A DNA stretch of 64,000 bases from Branchipolynoe longqiensis (lineage: Eukaryota > Annelida > Polychaeta > Phyllodocida > Polynoidae): NCBI GenBank assembly GCA_030323885.1, contig CM059190.1, positions 88,325,865 through 88,389,864 on the forward strand. Direction: 5' to 3'. Below the pieces are notes generated by a model, which was not told the DNA's origin, did not search any database, and was given only the letters and a program-made list of their open reading frames with translations. This document shows, piece by piece, positions 53,405 through 63,095 of the stretch. The translations under genes and the position numbers were made by a program. The first letter of the stretch is position 1; every line of letters starts with the position of its first letter.

Positions 53405-53897
53405 AGTGGTAGTCAAAGCTTTCAATGTTTTCACGGTTGTACTAAGTGTATGCCATGGGATGGGGGAAGGGAGGATATATGTTGTTTATGTAAGACATTT
53501 ATGATTTGATAAAATTGTGCTATGAGCCTGTCTCAAAAGGTGCTAACTCTTCGTTTTTTTTGTCCATTGTAATAATTGACACAAAACAGCACAGAAAAGG
53601 TTTACACTGAAAACACAAGGACATTTGCTTCAAATCAATATGTATTCTATTGGGATTATGAAACATCATGTACAAAACAAATCAGTTTATCCTGAGGAAA
53701 TGCATAAGTAGCTAGTATGTTGATCGTTACAATGGACAAAGTTTTGTCTCATATTGCTTAGCCCCTTTTGAGACAGTCTCATATAGCATACATAAACTAC
53801 TGCGGTAAAAATGTTGATGTGTACTGCTTTGTAGGGGAACGTCTGGAAACATATTTTCTTGATGGCCGTGAAATCTTGAAAACGTTCGATGACCCCA
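53405..53897. mobile_element. TIR element of the 51942 family carrying a nested MITE
   Basis: The outer ends TAGTCAAAGCTTTCAATGTT and AAAACGTTCGATGACCCC match 51942-52190. The inner element is annotated separately. Confidence 0.6.
53521..53783. mobile_element. Nested MITE (TATGAGCCTGTCTCAAAAGG)
   Basis: TATGAGCCTGTCTCAAAAGG at the left, inverse at the right (CCTTTTGAGACAGTCTCATA). The arms extend about 60 bp through TTTGTCCATTGTAA. Confidence 0.8.
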
Positions 53898-53929
53898 CCA
53901 TACAAAATTGATATGTATCACTACCTTGC

Positions 53930-54215
53930 ATGGCGTTTGGTTTACTAATAATAGTAATATGGGGCAGTGGTTAGTTGGCTCAGTGTCAGGATAATGCGAC
54001 TGAGTGGGATATCGGCCAATGCTGCTGGCGGTACGATACTCAAGTATGGCAGCACTATGAAGTTGCCATTACGGCGCTGTGTCACAAATTCGTACTCGTC
54101 TTGGTAAGATCTTTTGAAGTTACTTAGAGCCTAAGTTAGAGGTAAAGCCCCGTCCTCCAAATAACCAAGACCTTTGAGGTTGCTAGGAGATGAAACCCCC
54201 CAAATAACCAGTAAA
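53930..54215 (+). mobile_element. Leu-head SINE body with duplicated tail
   Basis: Body GGCTCAGTGTCAGGATAATG, GAGTGGGATATCGGCC. The tail is followed by an extra diverged tail (ACCTTTGAGGTTGCTAGGAG). Confidence 0.6.
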
Positions 54216-54539
54216 CCAAGCTAGTGCTTGCCATAATGATGATTACTCATATTACATCGCCTGAAGGCATGGCGTAATGATTAAACTGTCATTGTTTTCA
54301 CTTTTTCACCGGTACATGCAAGTTAAAAATGCATCAGTTTAATATAAATTAAGCTATGGATTTCTGTTAGTGGTTTTATCGTGGGAATTATACTGTAATT
54401 TAAGACAGTGCTCTAATATTTTATTTAGAGTGTTATGTCCCCCTAAAACGCTCCCCCGCATGTCAAAATAAATGTAGCACCAGACTAGTTAGCAAAAAAT
54501 ACACACGTTATAAGTGCTTATAAGATTCAGATATGGTTT

Positions 54540-55230
54540 GAAACCACAACCCCTTGAATGGAAAGCCAGTCAGCGCTTTTACCGATTCAGCCATCCCGTC
54601 CGGTTGATAGTATTTGTAACCAGGGACTAGTGTCCCTACATGCAAAACGGTAATGCTGATCAGCATTGAGAACAGTGATGTGATTTGTAATCCACTAATC
54701 GGCCAATCATAACAAGCACGGGTCCAGAAAAAACAAACCTGAGCACTGCACATTAAGCTGAGACAGCTACATATCTCTTGCATGGAAATCTAGCGAGCGC
54801 TTTTACCGATTCGGCCATCCCGTCCGGTTGATAGTATTTGTAACCAGATACTAGTGTCCCTACATGCAAAACGGTAATGCTGATCATCATTGAGAACAGT
54901 AATGTGATATGTGATTTGTAATCCACTAATCGGCCAATAATAACAAGCATGGGTCCAGAAAAAACAAACCTGAGCACTGCACATTAAGCTGAAACAGCTA
55001 CATATCTCTTGCATGGAAATCTAGCGAGCGCTTTTACCGATTCGGCCATCCCGTCCGGTTGATAGTATTTGTAACCAGATACTAGTGTCCCTACATGCAA
55101 AACGGTAATGCTGATCATCATTGAGAACAGTAATGTGATTTGTAATCCACTAATCGGCCAATAATAACATGCTCGGGTCCAGACAAAACAAACTTGAGCA
55201 CTGCGCATTAAGCTGAGACAGCTACATATC
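54540..55230 (-). repeat. Three tandem copies of a 224-231 bp unit containing a SINE head
   Basis: GCGCTTTTACCGATTC (the reverse of a SINE head) starts at 54573, 54797 and 55028. Each unit continues with CATCCCGTCCGGTTGATAGT ... AAACCTGAGCACTGC. Copies are about 95% identical by eye. Confidence 0.85.
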
Positions 55231-55296
55231 AACATAATGCACGACGATATTAAATTAGACACTTTCAACGCCCTCAAACATAAACATCGATCGGTG

Positions 55297-55675
55297 TGAC
55301 CGCACGCCGTGGTCGAATCGGTAAGAGCACCGTCTTCCCATGCAGAAGGTATGGGGTTCGAATCTGGTTTACAAAATTGATATTTATCACTATCTAGCCT
55401 GGCATTTGGCATTACAAGGAGAGGACAAAGACTGGTTAGCTTAGTATCAGGATAATGTGACTGAGTGAGATATCGGTTCATGGTGTCATGACCTGGCCGC
55501 CCAGAAGGCAGCAAGCACTATGAAGTCACTGTGAGTGCGCATTGTCACCCTGTCCTGATATGACATTAGATGTTGCTAGGACGTAAAACAACCAACAACA
55601 ACTTGTCACAAGTTAGTACCCGTCCTGGTATGACCTTAGATGTTTCTCGGACGTAAAACCCCCAACAAACAATAA
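55297..55675 (+). mobile_element. SINE with a different head and a double tail
   Basis: Head CACGCCGTGGTCGAATCGGT, B box GGGGTTCGAATCTGG, usual body. Two tails follow (about 55550-55590 and 55605-55665). Confidence 0.75.
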
Positions 55676-55750
55676 TCTACTGTGGTCAACACCAATGTGC
55701 AAAGGAGCAAAATACCCAGCTAAAAGAGACACAGTTGAAATATCTCCCGC

Positions 55751-56109
55751 TTGAAGCTGCATAGTCCGATGAAATATCAAATTTTAAAAACCAAGCCAAT
55801 TATCTAAATTTGATTTGACATATCTAACTTAGATACTGATACACTTATTAAGCATTTGTTTCTGCGTAGAAGGCAACACTGAGTCAATTTAACAGAACCT
55901 GTAACTGCAGAAGTCTATGGGGTCAGAGTTTTGGCAAGCTTGCCAAAACTAATTTTCCATGTTTGCACTCAAAATATCTCAAAGGTTTACCATTTAAAAC
56001 AAAAAGTAACTTTGAACTAATGTAAAGTAGATACTAGTGATCGTTCTAATGTATTTATCTTTTTCTTTTAAAGACAGAAATTCAAAACCATCGGACTATG
56101 CAACTTTAA
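55751..56109 (-). mobile_element. TTAA MITE, full copy with 20 bp central palindrome
   Basis: Left TTGAAGCTGCATAGTCCGAT, right CATCGGACTATGCAACTTTAA, palindrome TTTTGGCAAGCTTGCCAAAA at 55929-55948. Confidence 0.8.
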
Positions 56110-56292
56110 TCAATGATGATTAAAAAACTAAAACTAAAACTGAAAGGTCACATGAGTAGCGACAGGTATCCTTCTCAAAGTCACACGTACTCAGACAAAC
56201 AAAATGCAAAAAGAGCCAGTGGCCATAGTATTAGTAGTCGTAGGGAGTCACTATGGCACTTGCTACATATCTTGAAGTCACATACTTTTGAT

Positions 56293-56605
56293 ATCGAACT
56301 GGATGGCGGAATCGGTAAGAGCACTGGCTGACTTCCTGTGTGGGAGGCCATGTCTTTAAACCCAGACCACGTCAAACCAATGACATACAAAATTGATGCT
56401 TATCACTAATTAGCCTGACACTCAGCATTAATAGGCTAGTGCAAGATATGGTGACTGGGTGGGATATCGGGTCATGGTGGTGGCAGCCCAGTCTTCCAAT
56501 GGGGCAGCACTATAAAGTCGCCATGAGTGCGCCATGTCACAAATCAAAAGCGGTACCCGTCCTGATATGACCTTCGATGTTGCCTGCATGTGATGCCCCA
56601 ACACA
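56293..56605 (+). mobile_element. SINE with a third head type
   Basis: Head GGATGGCGGAATCGGTAAGA, then the common body CAAACCAATGACATACAAAA ... CTGATATGACCTTCGATGTT. Confidence 0.75.
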
Positions 56606-56632
56606 CAAACTATACTTTTAAAACTGGTTTAT

Positions 56633-57050
56633 ATTATAGTGAAAGCTGGATTTTGGACTGTTTCCAATCTACAAAGAGTTCATCATGCTGTCGGTCGCGA
56701 TGCGATGAAGACTGCTTTCATTACTTGACTGTCGCTCTCCATATAGCTCTCTGCTGTAAGAGTGATGTCCATGAGTTGGTCTTAATGTCTCTCAGCGTCA
56801 GGTTTCTATTGATGGTATCCTTGAACTGGAGACGAGGGTGCCCTCTCTTTCTGTAACCAGAAGACAGTTGAGAGTAGAGGATCACAAGAGTTAAAAGCCA
56901 TAAACAAAAAGCAAGAAAACCAAAATGATTATTAAAACAAAATTCAAAAGATTTGAATCGAATTGGACTAGTCAGTAATGCCGTGAAAACAAGTGTTAAC
57001 ACACTTATATCCGTTATGAGCTGGGTAAATAAATTTATCACTAAGAAATT
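56633..57050. repeat. Dispersed repeat interrupted by a LINE tail
   Basis: Paralogue of 1140-1310. Bases about 56687-56887 are extra. On the minus strand they encode KRGHPRLQFKDTINRNLTLR and TSLLQQRAIWRATVK, the conserved C-terminal end of an endonuclease-RT type LINE protein. Confidence 0.7.
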
Positions 57051-57529
57051 AAAAATTTATTATGGTGTTGTACAGTGACTGAGGTCACTAGTTTATTATT
57101 TCAGACCATTATCAATAACACTACCCATCAATTTGGGGGTATCTGATTACTAAATTAGGTGTTGAGGGTCAGGTAACCGAACTAGCTGACCTTGGTGTCT
57201 ACGAGCAGGTTGTTGTTTTAAATGTTATTGTAGTAGTCCCTAATTAGCCCCAACTACCTAGCAACTACACTGACCCCTGTTTCAAAGATGTGGGTAACGG
57301 GTGGCATTATGTTAGCAGGAACAGTCCCTAGAGTGGACTGTTTATATCAGTAATTTTTCCACATGAAAAAGTAGAAAGCAGAAGTACAATACTTATGAGG
57401 TGCTTTCCCCATTTAAAAATAACACAGATACATTGCTTATACCATAGAAATAATAAATAGAAAAATACAAGTTAAAAGCATATCAACATTACTCTCAATA
57501 CTGTAAATTACATCTCAATATTTATGTAC
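57051..57529. other. No gene recognised
   Basis: AT-rich intronic DNA. Confidence 0.4.
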
Positions 57530-58091
57530 TAGACTACTATGTGTTTTCCCTCTGATAAAGCTTAAATATTTTCTTTTATACATTCGTTGAAAAATATAGA
57601 TGTTTTTTGAACATTTGATATTATCGTCAAGTGAATTCCATATTTTTATACCACATATACATTGAGACTTTAAAGTTGTTCTTGCAAATACGTGTCTTAG
57701 GTTGTTACTCTGCCTTGTATCATGGCTACTATCTGAACTTATTTTGAATAAAGACTAGATTTTTTGGCAGTAGCCCTTTGTTTGCATTGTATGTTATCAT
57801 ATTAGATTTGATCTTAACAAAGTCTATTAATTTTAATACATGTAGATCAAAGAACAGCTTATTAGTGTGCTCTCGATATCCAACGTTGCAAACAATTCTC
57901 ACTGCTTCTGTAGCAAATAAATACTCCATATTTGTTTTACATGCATTTCCCCATACTTCAAAACAATACGATAGATAAGGCAGAAATAATGAAGAATACA
58001 ATATTAAGCATGCATTTTTGCTTAGTACATATTTTTGCCTTGTGCATAATTGCAATAGTTTTGGACTGTTCCACCCATCGCTAGTGCCCAC
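57530..58091 (-). pseudogene. LINE reverse transcriptase C-terminus
   Basis: The 120-residue minus frame contains CLILYSSLFLPYLSYCFEVW, then TEAVRIVCNVGYREHTNKLF and FDLHVLKLIDFVKIK, a conserved thumb/tail arrangement of non-LTR reverse transcriptases. After a frame change, downstream bases 57540-57660 continue with a VKIWNSLDDNIK-like segment. 5'-truncated and broken. Confidence 0.75.
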
Positions 58092-58199
58092 TCCTCACAA
58101 AAAGGTTACATGCTAACACTCAGGCTGGGCAGTGGTTGGTCACTTCTATTCTGGCTATAGTGGGCTGGCTAAGATTTCCCCACTAAGCCGTCTGACATA

Positions 58200-58550
58200 A
58201 AAGACACCCTCTTCTGCCTAAGTCAAAAATGGCCTGCGGCTTGTTTGCGGTGACAGTAAGTCGCCAAATTGGCAAAAACCATGCGGCGGTTGGATACGGT
58301 GGCCATACAGGTTTTTGCTCACTGCAAGGGGTTGCGATTTGTTTAACTTGTCATTAAGCTTTTTTCTGAAATCGCAAGAACATAGGCCGCGACCCCACCA
58401 TGTAGTATCGCAAGGTGGCCGTACAGTGACTTCAAAATCATGCGGCAGTCGCAAGAAACCCTAAGATTTGTGAACATTTCTACCGCAGACCGCAACACTG
58501 TACGATTTGTGAAAATCCCAGAACCGTATGGTGGCATCATGATATGTGAC
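58200..58550. mobile_element. Possible foldback element, CGCAAG/GCGGT words
   Basis: Many short inverted words (GCGGTTGG, GGTGGCCATACAG / GGTGGCCGTACAG, GCGATTTG / CAAATCGT). No clean terminal pair was found. Confidence 0.35.
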
Positions 58551-58914
58551 TTAAGCATGTGCTTGCATCCTTCTCTGGACTGGACTATAGACTTTCCTGG
58601 ATTTACAACCAGCGGACCATGCCGTCATCGTTCATATGAAACGCGCTCACTGCATCAGATGACCGGAAGTCAGATGACCTCACCACAACTCCCAGATGAT
58701 CATGACTCCCCTGGGGGGGGGGGGGGGCAACGTGACCTCGGCCTTGACCCCGCTGTATTCGTGGCGTTCAGCACGGCTCAAGCCGCTATGGATAACTTCC
58801 GGTAGACAGGCCCGCTTCCCTAGCAATTCACCGATTCACCGACACAATTATTTTAAAGCATATGTTGTTCTCCCACCCCCCATCTCCCGCCTGTCGGGTT
58901 CTTCTCGATGGATG
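58551..58914. other. No gene recognised
   Basis: A G run of about 15 lies at 58713; otherwise unassigned. Confidence 0.4.
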
Positions 58915-59205
58915 TTGTTTGTTTGTTGGGGTTTTATTTCCTAGCGACATCTAAAGTCATCAGGACGGGTACCGACTAGTGACAGTGTGCTCTCATGACA
59001 ATTTTATAGTGGTGCCTCACTGGGAAACCAGGTCACTGGCCTGATATCTCCCTCAGTCACATTATCGTGATATTGAGTAAACTAGTCCTGGTCATATCTC
59101 TAAAAAATGCCAAGTGCCAGGCTAGGTAGCGACAAGTATAACGTTTGTAAGGCATTGGTTTGACTCGGTCGGGATTTGAACTCCAAGAAAGGCACCAGCA
59201 GCAGC
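58915..59205 (-). mobile_element. Leu-head SINE, partial
   Basis: Minus-strand tail (TTTATTTCCTAGCGACATCT), body and the first part of the head (GGTTTGACTCGGTCGGG). Confidence 0.7.
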
Positions 59206-59317
59206 CCCTGCCCATCTGGTATCCCACACAAACACCGGCTATCGCACTCCTTTGTATTAACATTGTAACGTGAAAATGGTGTTAGATGTGTAGTCAACGG
59301 TCGCTTCTTATGGCATA

Positions 59318-59644
59318 CATACTGCGCGCGGTGGCCGAATCGGTAGAGCACACCCCTCCTGTGCAGGAGATCGGGAGTTCAATTCCTGGTCGAGTCAAAG
59401 CAATGACTTACAAAATTGATACTTGTCACTACCTAGATTGGCGCTCGGCATTAATAGGATAGAGCAAGGACTGGTTGGCTCAGTGTCAGGATAATGTGGG
59501 ATATCGGGTCATGGTGCTGATTGCCTATTTCCCAGTGTGGCAGCACTATAAAGTCGCCATGAGCGCGCGCTGTCAGTACCCGTCCTGATATGACCTTAGA
59601 ATATTATATATGTTGCCAGGATGTAAAACTCCCAACAACCAATT
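59318..59644 (+). mobile_element. SINE with 10 bp target duplication
   Basis: Flanked by TTATGGCATA at 59308-59317 and 59645-59654. Head GCGCGGTGGCCGAATCGGTA differs from the neighbouring copy while the body is the same. Confidence 0.9.
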
Positions 59645-59716
59645 TTATGGCATAGTGCTTGGACCAGTTGGTGACGACTGGCCTGGCAAATGGTTAGCTC
59701 GTCTGCTTGCCAAGCG

Positions 59717-60066
59717 AACCAGACGGGATGGCCGAATGAGTTAGAGCGTCCGTATCGCGTGCTGGTAGATCGTGGGGTCGTGGGTTCGAGTCCCGGTCGA
59801 GTCAAACCAATGACTTTAAAATTGATACTTGTTGCTTCCTTGCCAGGCGCTCGGCATTATTAGGATAGGGCAAGGACTGGTGTGCTCAGTGTCAGGATAA
59901 TGTGACTGAGTGGGATACCAGGTCATGGTGCCGGCGGCCTGGTTTCCCAGTGGGACAGCACTATAACGTTGCCATGAGTGCGCACTGTCACAAGTCGGTA
60001 CCCGTCCTGATATGACCTTAGATGTTGCTAGGACGTAAAACAACAACAAACAAACAAACAAACAAA
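59717..60066 (+). mobile_element. Leu-head SINE, best reference copy, 12 bp target duplication
   Basis: Flanked by GCTTGCCAAGCG at 59705-59716 and 60067-60078. Head GACGGGATGGCCGAATGAGT ... GGGTTCGAGTCCCGG resembles a type II (Leu/Ser) tRNA. Body, then tail ACGTAAAACAACAACAAACA. Confidence 0.93.
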
Positions 60067-60164
60067 GCTTGCCAAGCGGGATGCAGCTCGCGGGGTGGGG
60101 GTGGGAGTAAGGGAGAGGGTGAGGGTCAATCCCCATGTAGTGGGACCTTCCCTTCCTGACACAG

Positions 60165-60805
60165 TCAAACCAAAAACTGACACAGTTGGTACGTACTTGT
60201 TGCTACTTAGCCTGTAGATAAAAGATTCACCCGGTACTTGTAGTACACGGGTGAAGACCAAAAATACGGGAGAAAATAGCGTTAGTATGGAACAAGAAGT
60301 AGAATGCCTGGCACCAGTGTCAAATGGTTACTTATATCAGAACAGAGTTGGTGAAATGGGAGAGAATGCAAAAAGACAAGATGGCGGCCAGAGAACGCTG
60401 TCGATTTCACTTTTAAATTGCATTAAAGTATATGTTTTATTATATTTGCCAACTCAAAAGTAGTGGGTAAACATGAAGACATATACAAAGAATAAATGTT
60501 GCTTCTTAGATTGTGAAATTAGGCTCTCATAAAGACTCATTTCATTAGCCCGATTTTTCGACCGTTTTTATATAAGGCTGGTTTTCACCCCTGTCCTGGA
60601 AGTATTGGGTGAATCTTTTATCTACTTAGCCTGGTGTTCTGCTAGGGCAAGGACTGGCTGGATCAGTGTCTGGATATCGTACTCGAGTGGGCTATCACGG
60701 TCATGATGCTGGGTGCATGGCTTCCCAATTGGATACAACTATAAAGCCAACTTTAGTATGCTCTGTCCTGATATGACCTGACCTGACTAGGACATACCCC
60801 GATCG
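60165..60805 (+). mobile_element. SINE interrupted by a MULE-like MITE
   Basis: Body parts (GTCAAACCAAAAACTGACAC ... CTTAGCCTG, and from 60625 CTTAGCCTGGTGTTCTGCTA ... CTGATATGACCTGACCTGAC) flank the insertion. Confidence 0.75.
60215..60624. mobile_element. MULE-like MITE, 9 bp target duplication, inside a SINE
   Basis: Ends TAGATAAAAGATTCACCC and inverse. CTTAGCCTG is duplicated at 60206-60214 and 60625-60633. The interior is homologous to 52274-52691 in opposite orientation. Confidence 0.92.
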
Positions 60806-60807
60806 AT

Positions 60808-61080
60808 CAACTAATGCTAGGTACACACCTACCGTATATGATTCGCGCACTAAAACTCGCAACCCGACCCGCTTAAAACTGAAAACGGGCCGATTCATTT
60901 TTCGAATCGCGAATCGCAATCGTAAGGAAGCAGTTTTTGCCCTAAAACTGAGTTTTAAGTCGCGAATCGCAATCGGTAGGTGTGCTAGGGGAGCGCACAC
61001 CTCACAACTTTTGGGCAGTTTTAGATCGTATACGGTAGGTGGGTGCGGGAAAATGGTAGGTGTGTACCTAGCATAAGTTG
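60808..61080. mobile_element. Palindromic foldback element, TCGCGAATCG words
   Basis: ATGCTAGGTACACACCTACC at the left is exactly inverted at the right (61055-61074). Interior words are CGAATCGC, TCGCGAATCG, AAAACTG and GGTAGGTGTG in both orientations. Confidence 0.85.
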
Positions 61081-61950
61081 TCATTTTAAAGGACTGTTCG
61101 TTACCGCGTGTGTGTGCATGAGTGGGTGTGTTTTATAAGCACACTATTTTTTTTCATTAAGGTGATTTGTTTACTAAATAGACCGATGTGGATAAGAAAA
61201 CTGATGCTTACACTAGAATACCATAGCATATATATAATGGTGTCCCTCCTCCCTCCCCAGACACACATTAAGCTAAATATAGCCTATTAGTACGGTATGT
61301 ATCTCTTTTTTGTGTTGTTGGTAAATATGTTTATTCTGCTGAATAAGTCTGTTGTCAGTGCCGAAGCCCTGATCCTCCAGCCATTTTTCAATTCAGGATT
61401 ATTTCCAGAAAAAAAGACTGAATACACAATTTGCAGCATATATAAGTATTATAACACACTGAAATTTTGTAATCCACAGGTTCGTAGCAATATGGCAACA
61501 GTAGCGTAATATGACTAGATCAATATTAGTCAGATCAATGTGGGTATTTCCATGGTATTTTGAATGTAAGCAGTACCGTTCTAGTTGCCACAAACACCCC
61601 ACCCCCGCCCCCACCCCGCACCCCCTGCATTCCATGAAAATACCACTCAGACTACAGTACTCAGACACCATTTTCATACCTTCAAGGTAACTTCCCGAGA
61701 AAATCTAGATGGCACATAAAATAGGGGTTTAAATAAATAAATATTTATAAAAGAAACCTTGCGGCGGTAAGAAGTAACTTGACGGTGAAAACATCCGAAC
61801 TGTTTATGCATTTTTATTCTATCTGTGTTAAAAAAATAACCGGAATTCTTGGCACCTGTCGGGAAAATGGCGGATATATCGATTTGTAGACGGTTGTTTC
61901 GTCTTGTCCTTCCGTGTTTTTTTTTTCTCTCTGCCCTCCGCCCTGGTTTC
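61081..61950. other. No gene recognised
   Basis: AT-rich, with a C/CCA-rich patch near 61595. Confidence 0.4.
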
Positions 61951-61962
61951 CCCTCCCCCCCC

Positions 61963-61993
<31 letters not shown>

Positions 61994-62209
61994 AACGCCC
62001 GGCGTGTTCTGAAGCAGTAGTAGTAGGACGCTTGTGTCCCTGTTTTTGTTCACACACAACACCCGGCGTGTTCTGAGGCAGTAGTAGGACCCTTGTGTCC
62101 CTGTTTTTGTTTCATCACCCCCCCCCCCCCCCACACACACACACACACACAACACCCGGCGTGTTCTGAGGCAGTAGTAGGACCCTTGTGTCCCTGTTTT
62201 TGTTCCCCC

Positions 62210-62240
<31 letters not shown>

Positions 62241-62355
62241 AAACAACACCCCGCGTGTTCTGAGGCAGTAGTAGGACCCTTGTGTCCCTGTTTATGTACC
62301 CCCCCCCACACACACACACACACACACACACAAACAACACCCGGCGTGTTCTGAG
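61950..62355. repeat. Minisatellite with variable poly-C and CA cores, five units
   Basis: The unit is poly-C (7-22), then CA repeats, then ACACCCGGCGTGTTCTGAGG and CAGTAGTAGGACCCTTGTGT plus CCCTGTTTTTGT. GGCGTGTTCTG (GCGTGTTCTG in the fourth) recurs at about 62000, 62067, 62158, 62252 and 62342. Units differ mainly in the lengths of the C and CA tracts. Confidence 0.92.
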
Positions 62356-62927
62356 GCCTTTCGGCACAAATGTGGATTCATAGAGAAAACATACTTATCA
62401 TTTTTTAATCATTTTTGATAGTTATAGCTGTATCCTATTGATTGATTGATTTGATTGATTGGAAAGCTCGATCGTCAGTGTAAAACAACAATGACACACT
62501 GTTGACCCACAACACGGGTGTCATTGCCTATCACCAGGTGTCGTGGAAATCGTGTATTGGTCGTGGGGGTTTCTGTTTTAAAAAACACCCGAGCAGTGGT
62601 TTAGTGATTTAAAAAACCAAAGCAAAACTTCCTTCTTTTGAATTAAAAAAATTCTCCATGAGCTTATTTATTTTTGTTGGCGATGGTGATTTGTAGGTTC
62701 CACGGGCCCTGGGCCTCACGTGCAGGGACGTGTACTACGTGAACACCCGACTGCCTCTGGGATACCCCGGGTCCTGATGGTCGAATATGGCCCTGACTGG
62801 TAGCAAGTAGAAGGAGGGGTGGAGGGGGCGGGGGTGACAGACACATGTCAATTTTAGAGTTGTGAGGGATCATCACTCTTTTATTGTGGCTTCTAAGTTC
62901 TATTCCCAGTCTACTTAGCTGCTGTGT

Positions 62928-63095
62928 GTTGCATAATCCGATGTTTTGAGATTTTGCCATACATTTTTCTTCAAATATATACATTAAGTTGATTGCTGTA
63001 ATCTACTTGACTTTAGTCTGAATTAGTTTTCATTTTAAAGGGTAAAACTTTGAGATATTTGAAGTGAAAACATTCCAAATTAGTTTTGGTGGCCA
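62928..63095 (+). mobile_element. TTAA MITE, left half
   Basis: GTTGCATAATCCGATGTTTT through TTTGAAGTGAAAACATTCCA; it stops at the centre (TTAGTTTTGG). Confidence 0.65.

Noticed and set aside
58200..58550. Foldback element without clean ends
   Set aside because: Kept only as a low-confidence feature: inverted words are present but I could not find a terminal pair or target duplication.
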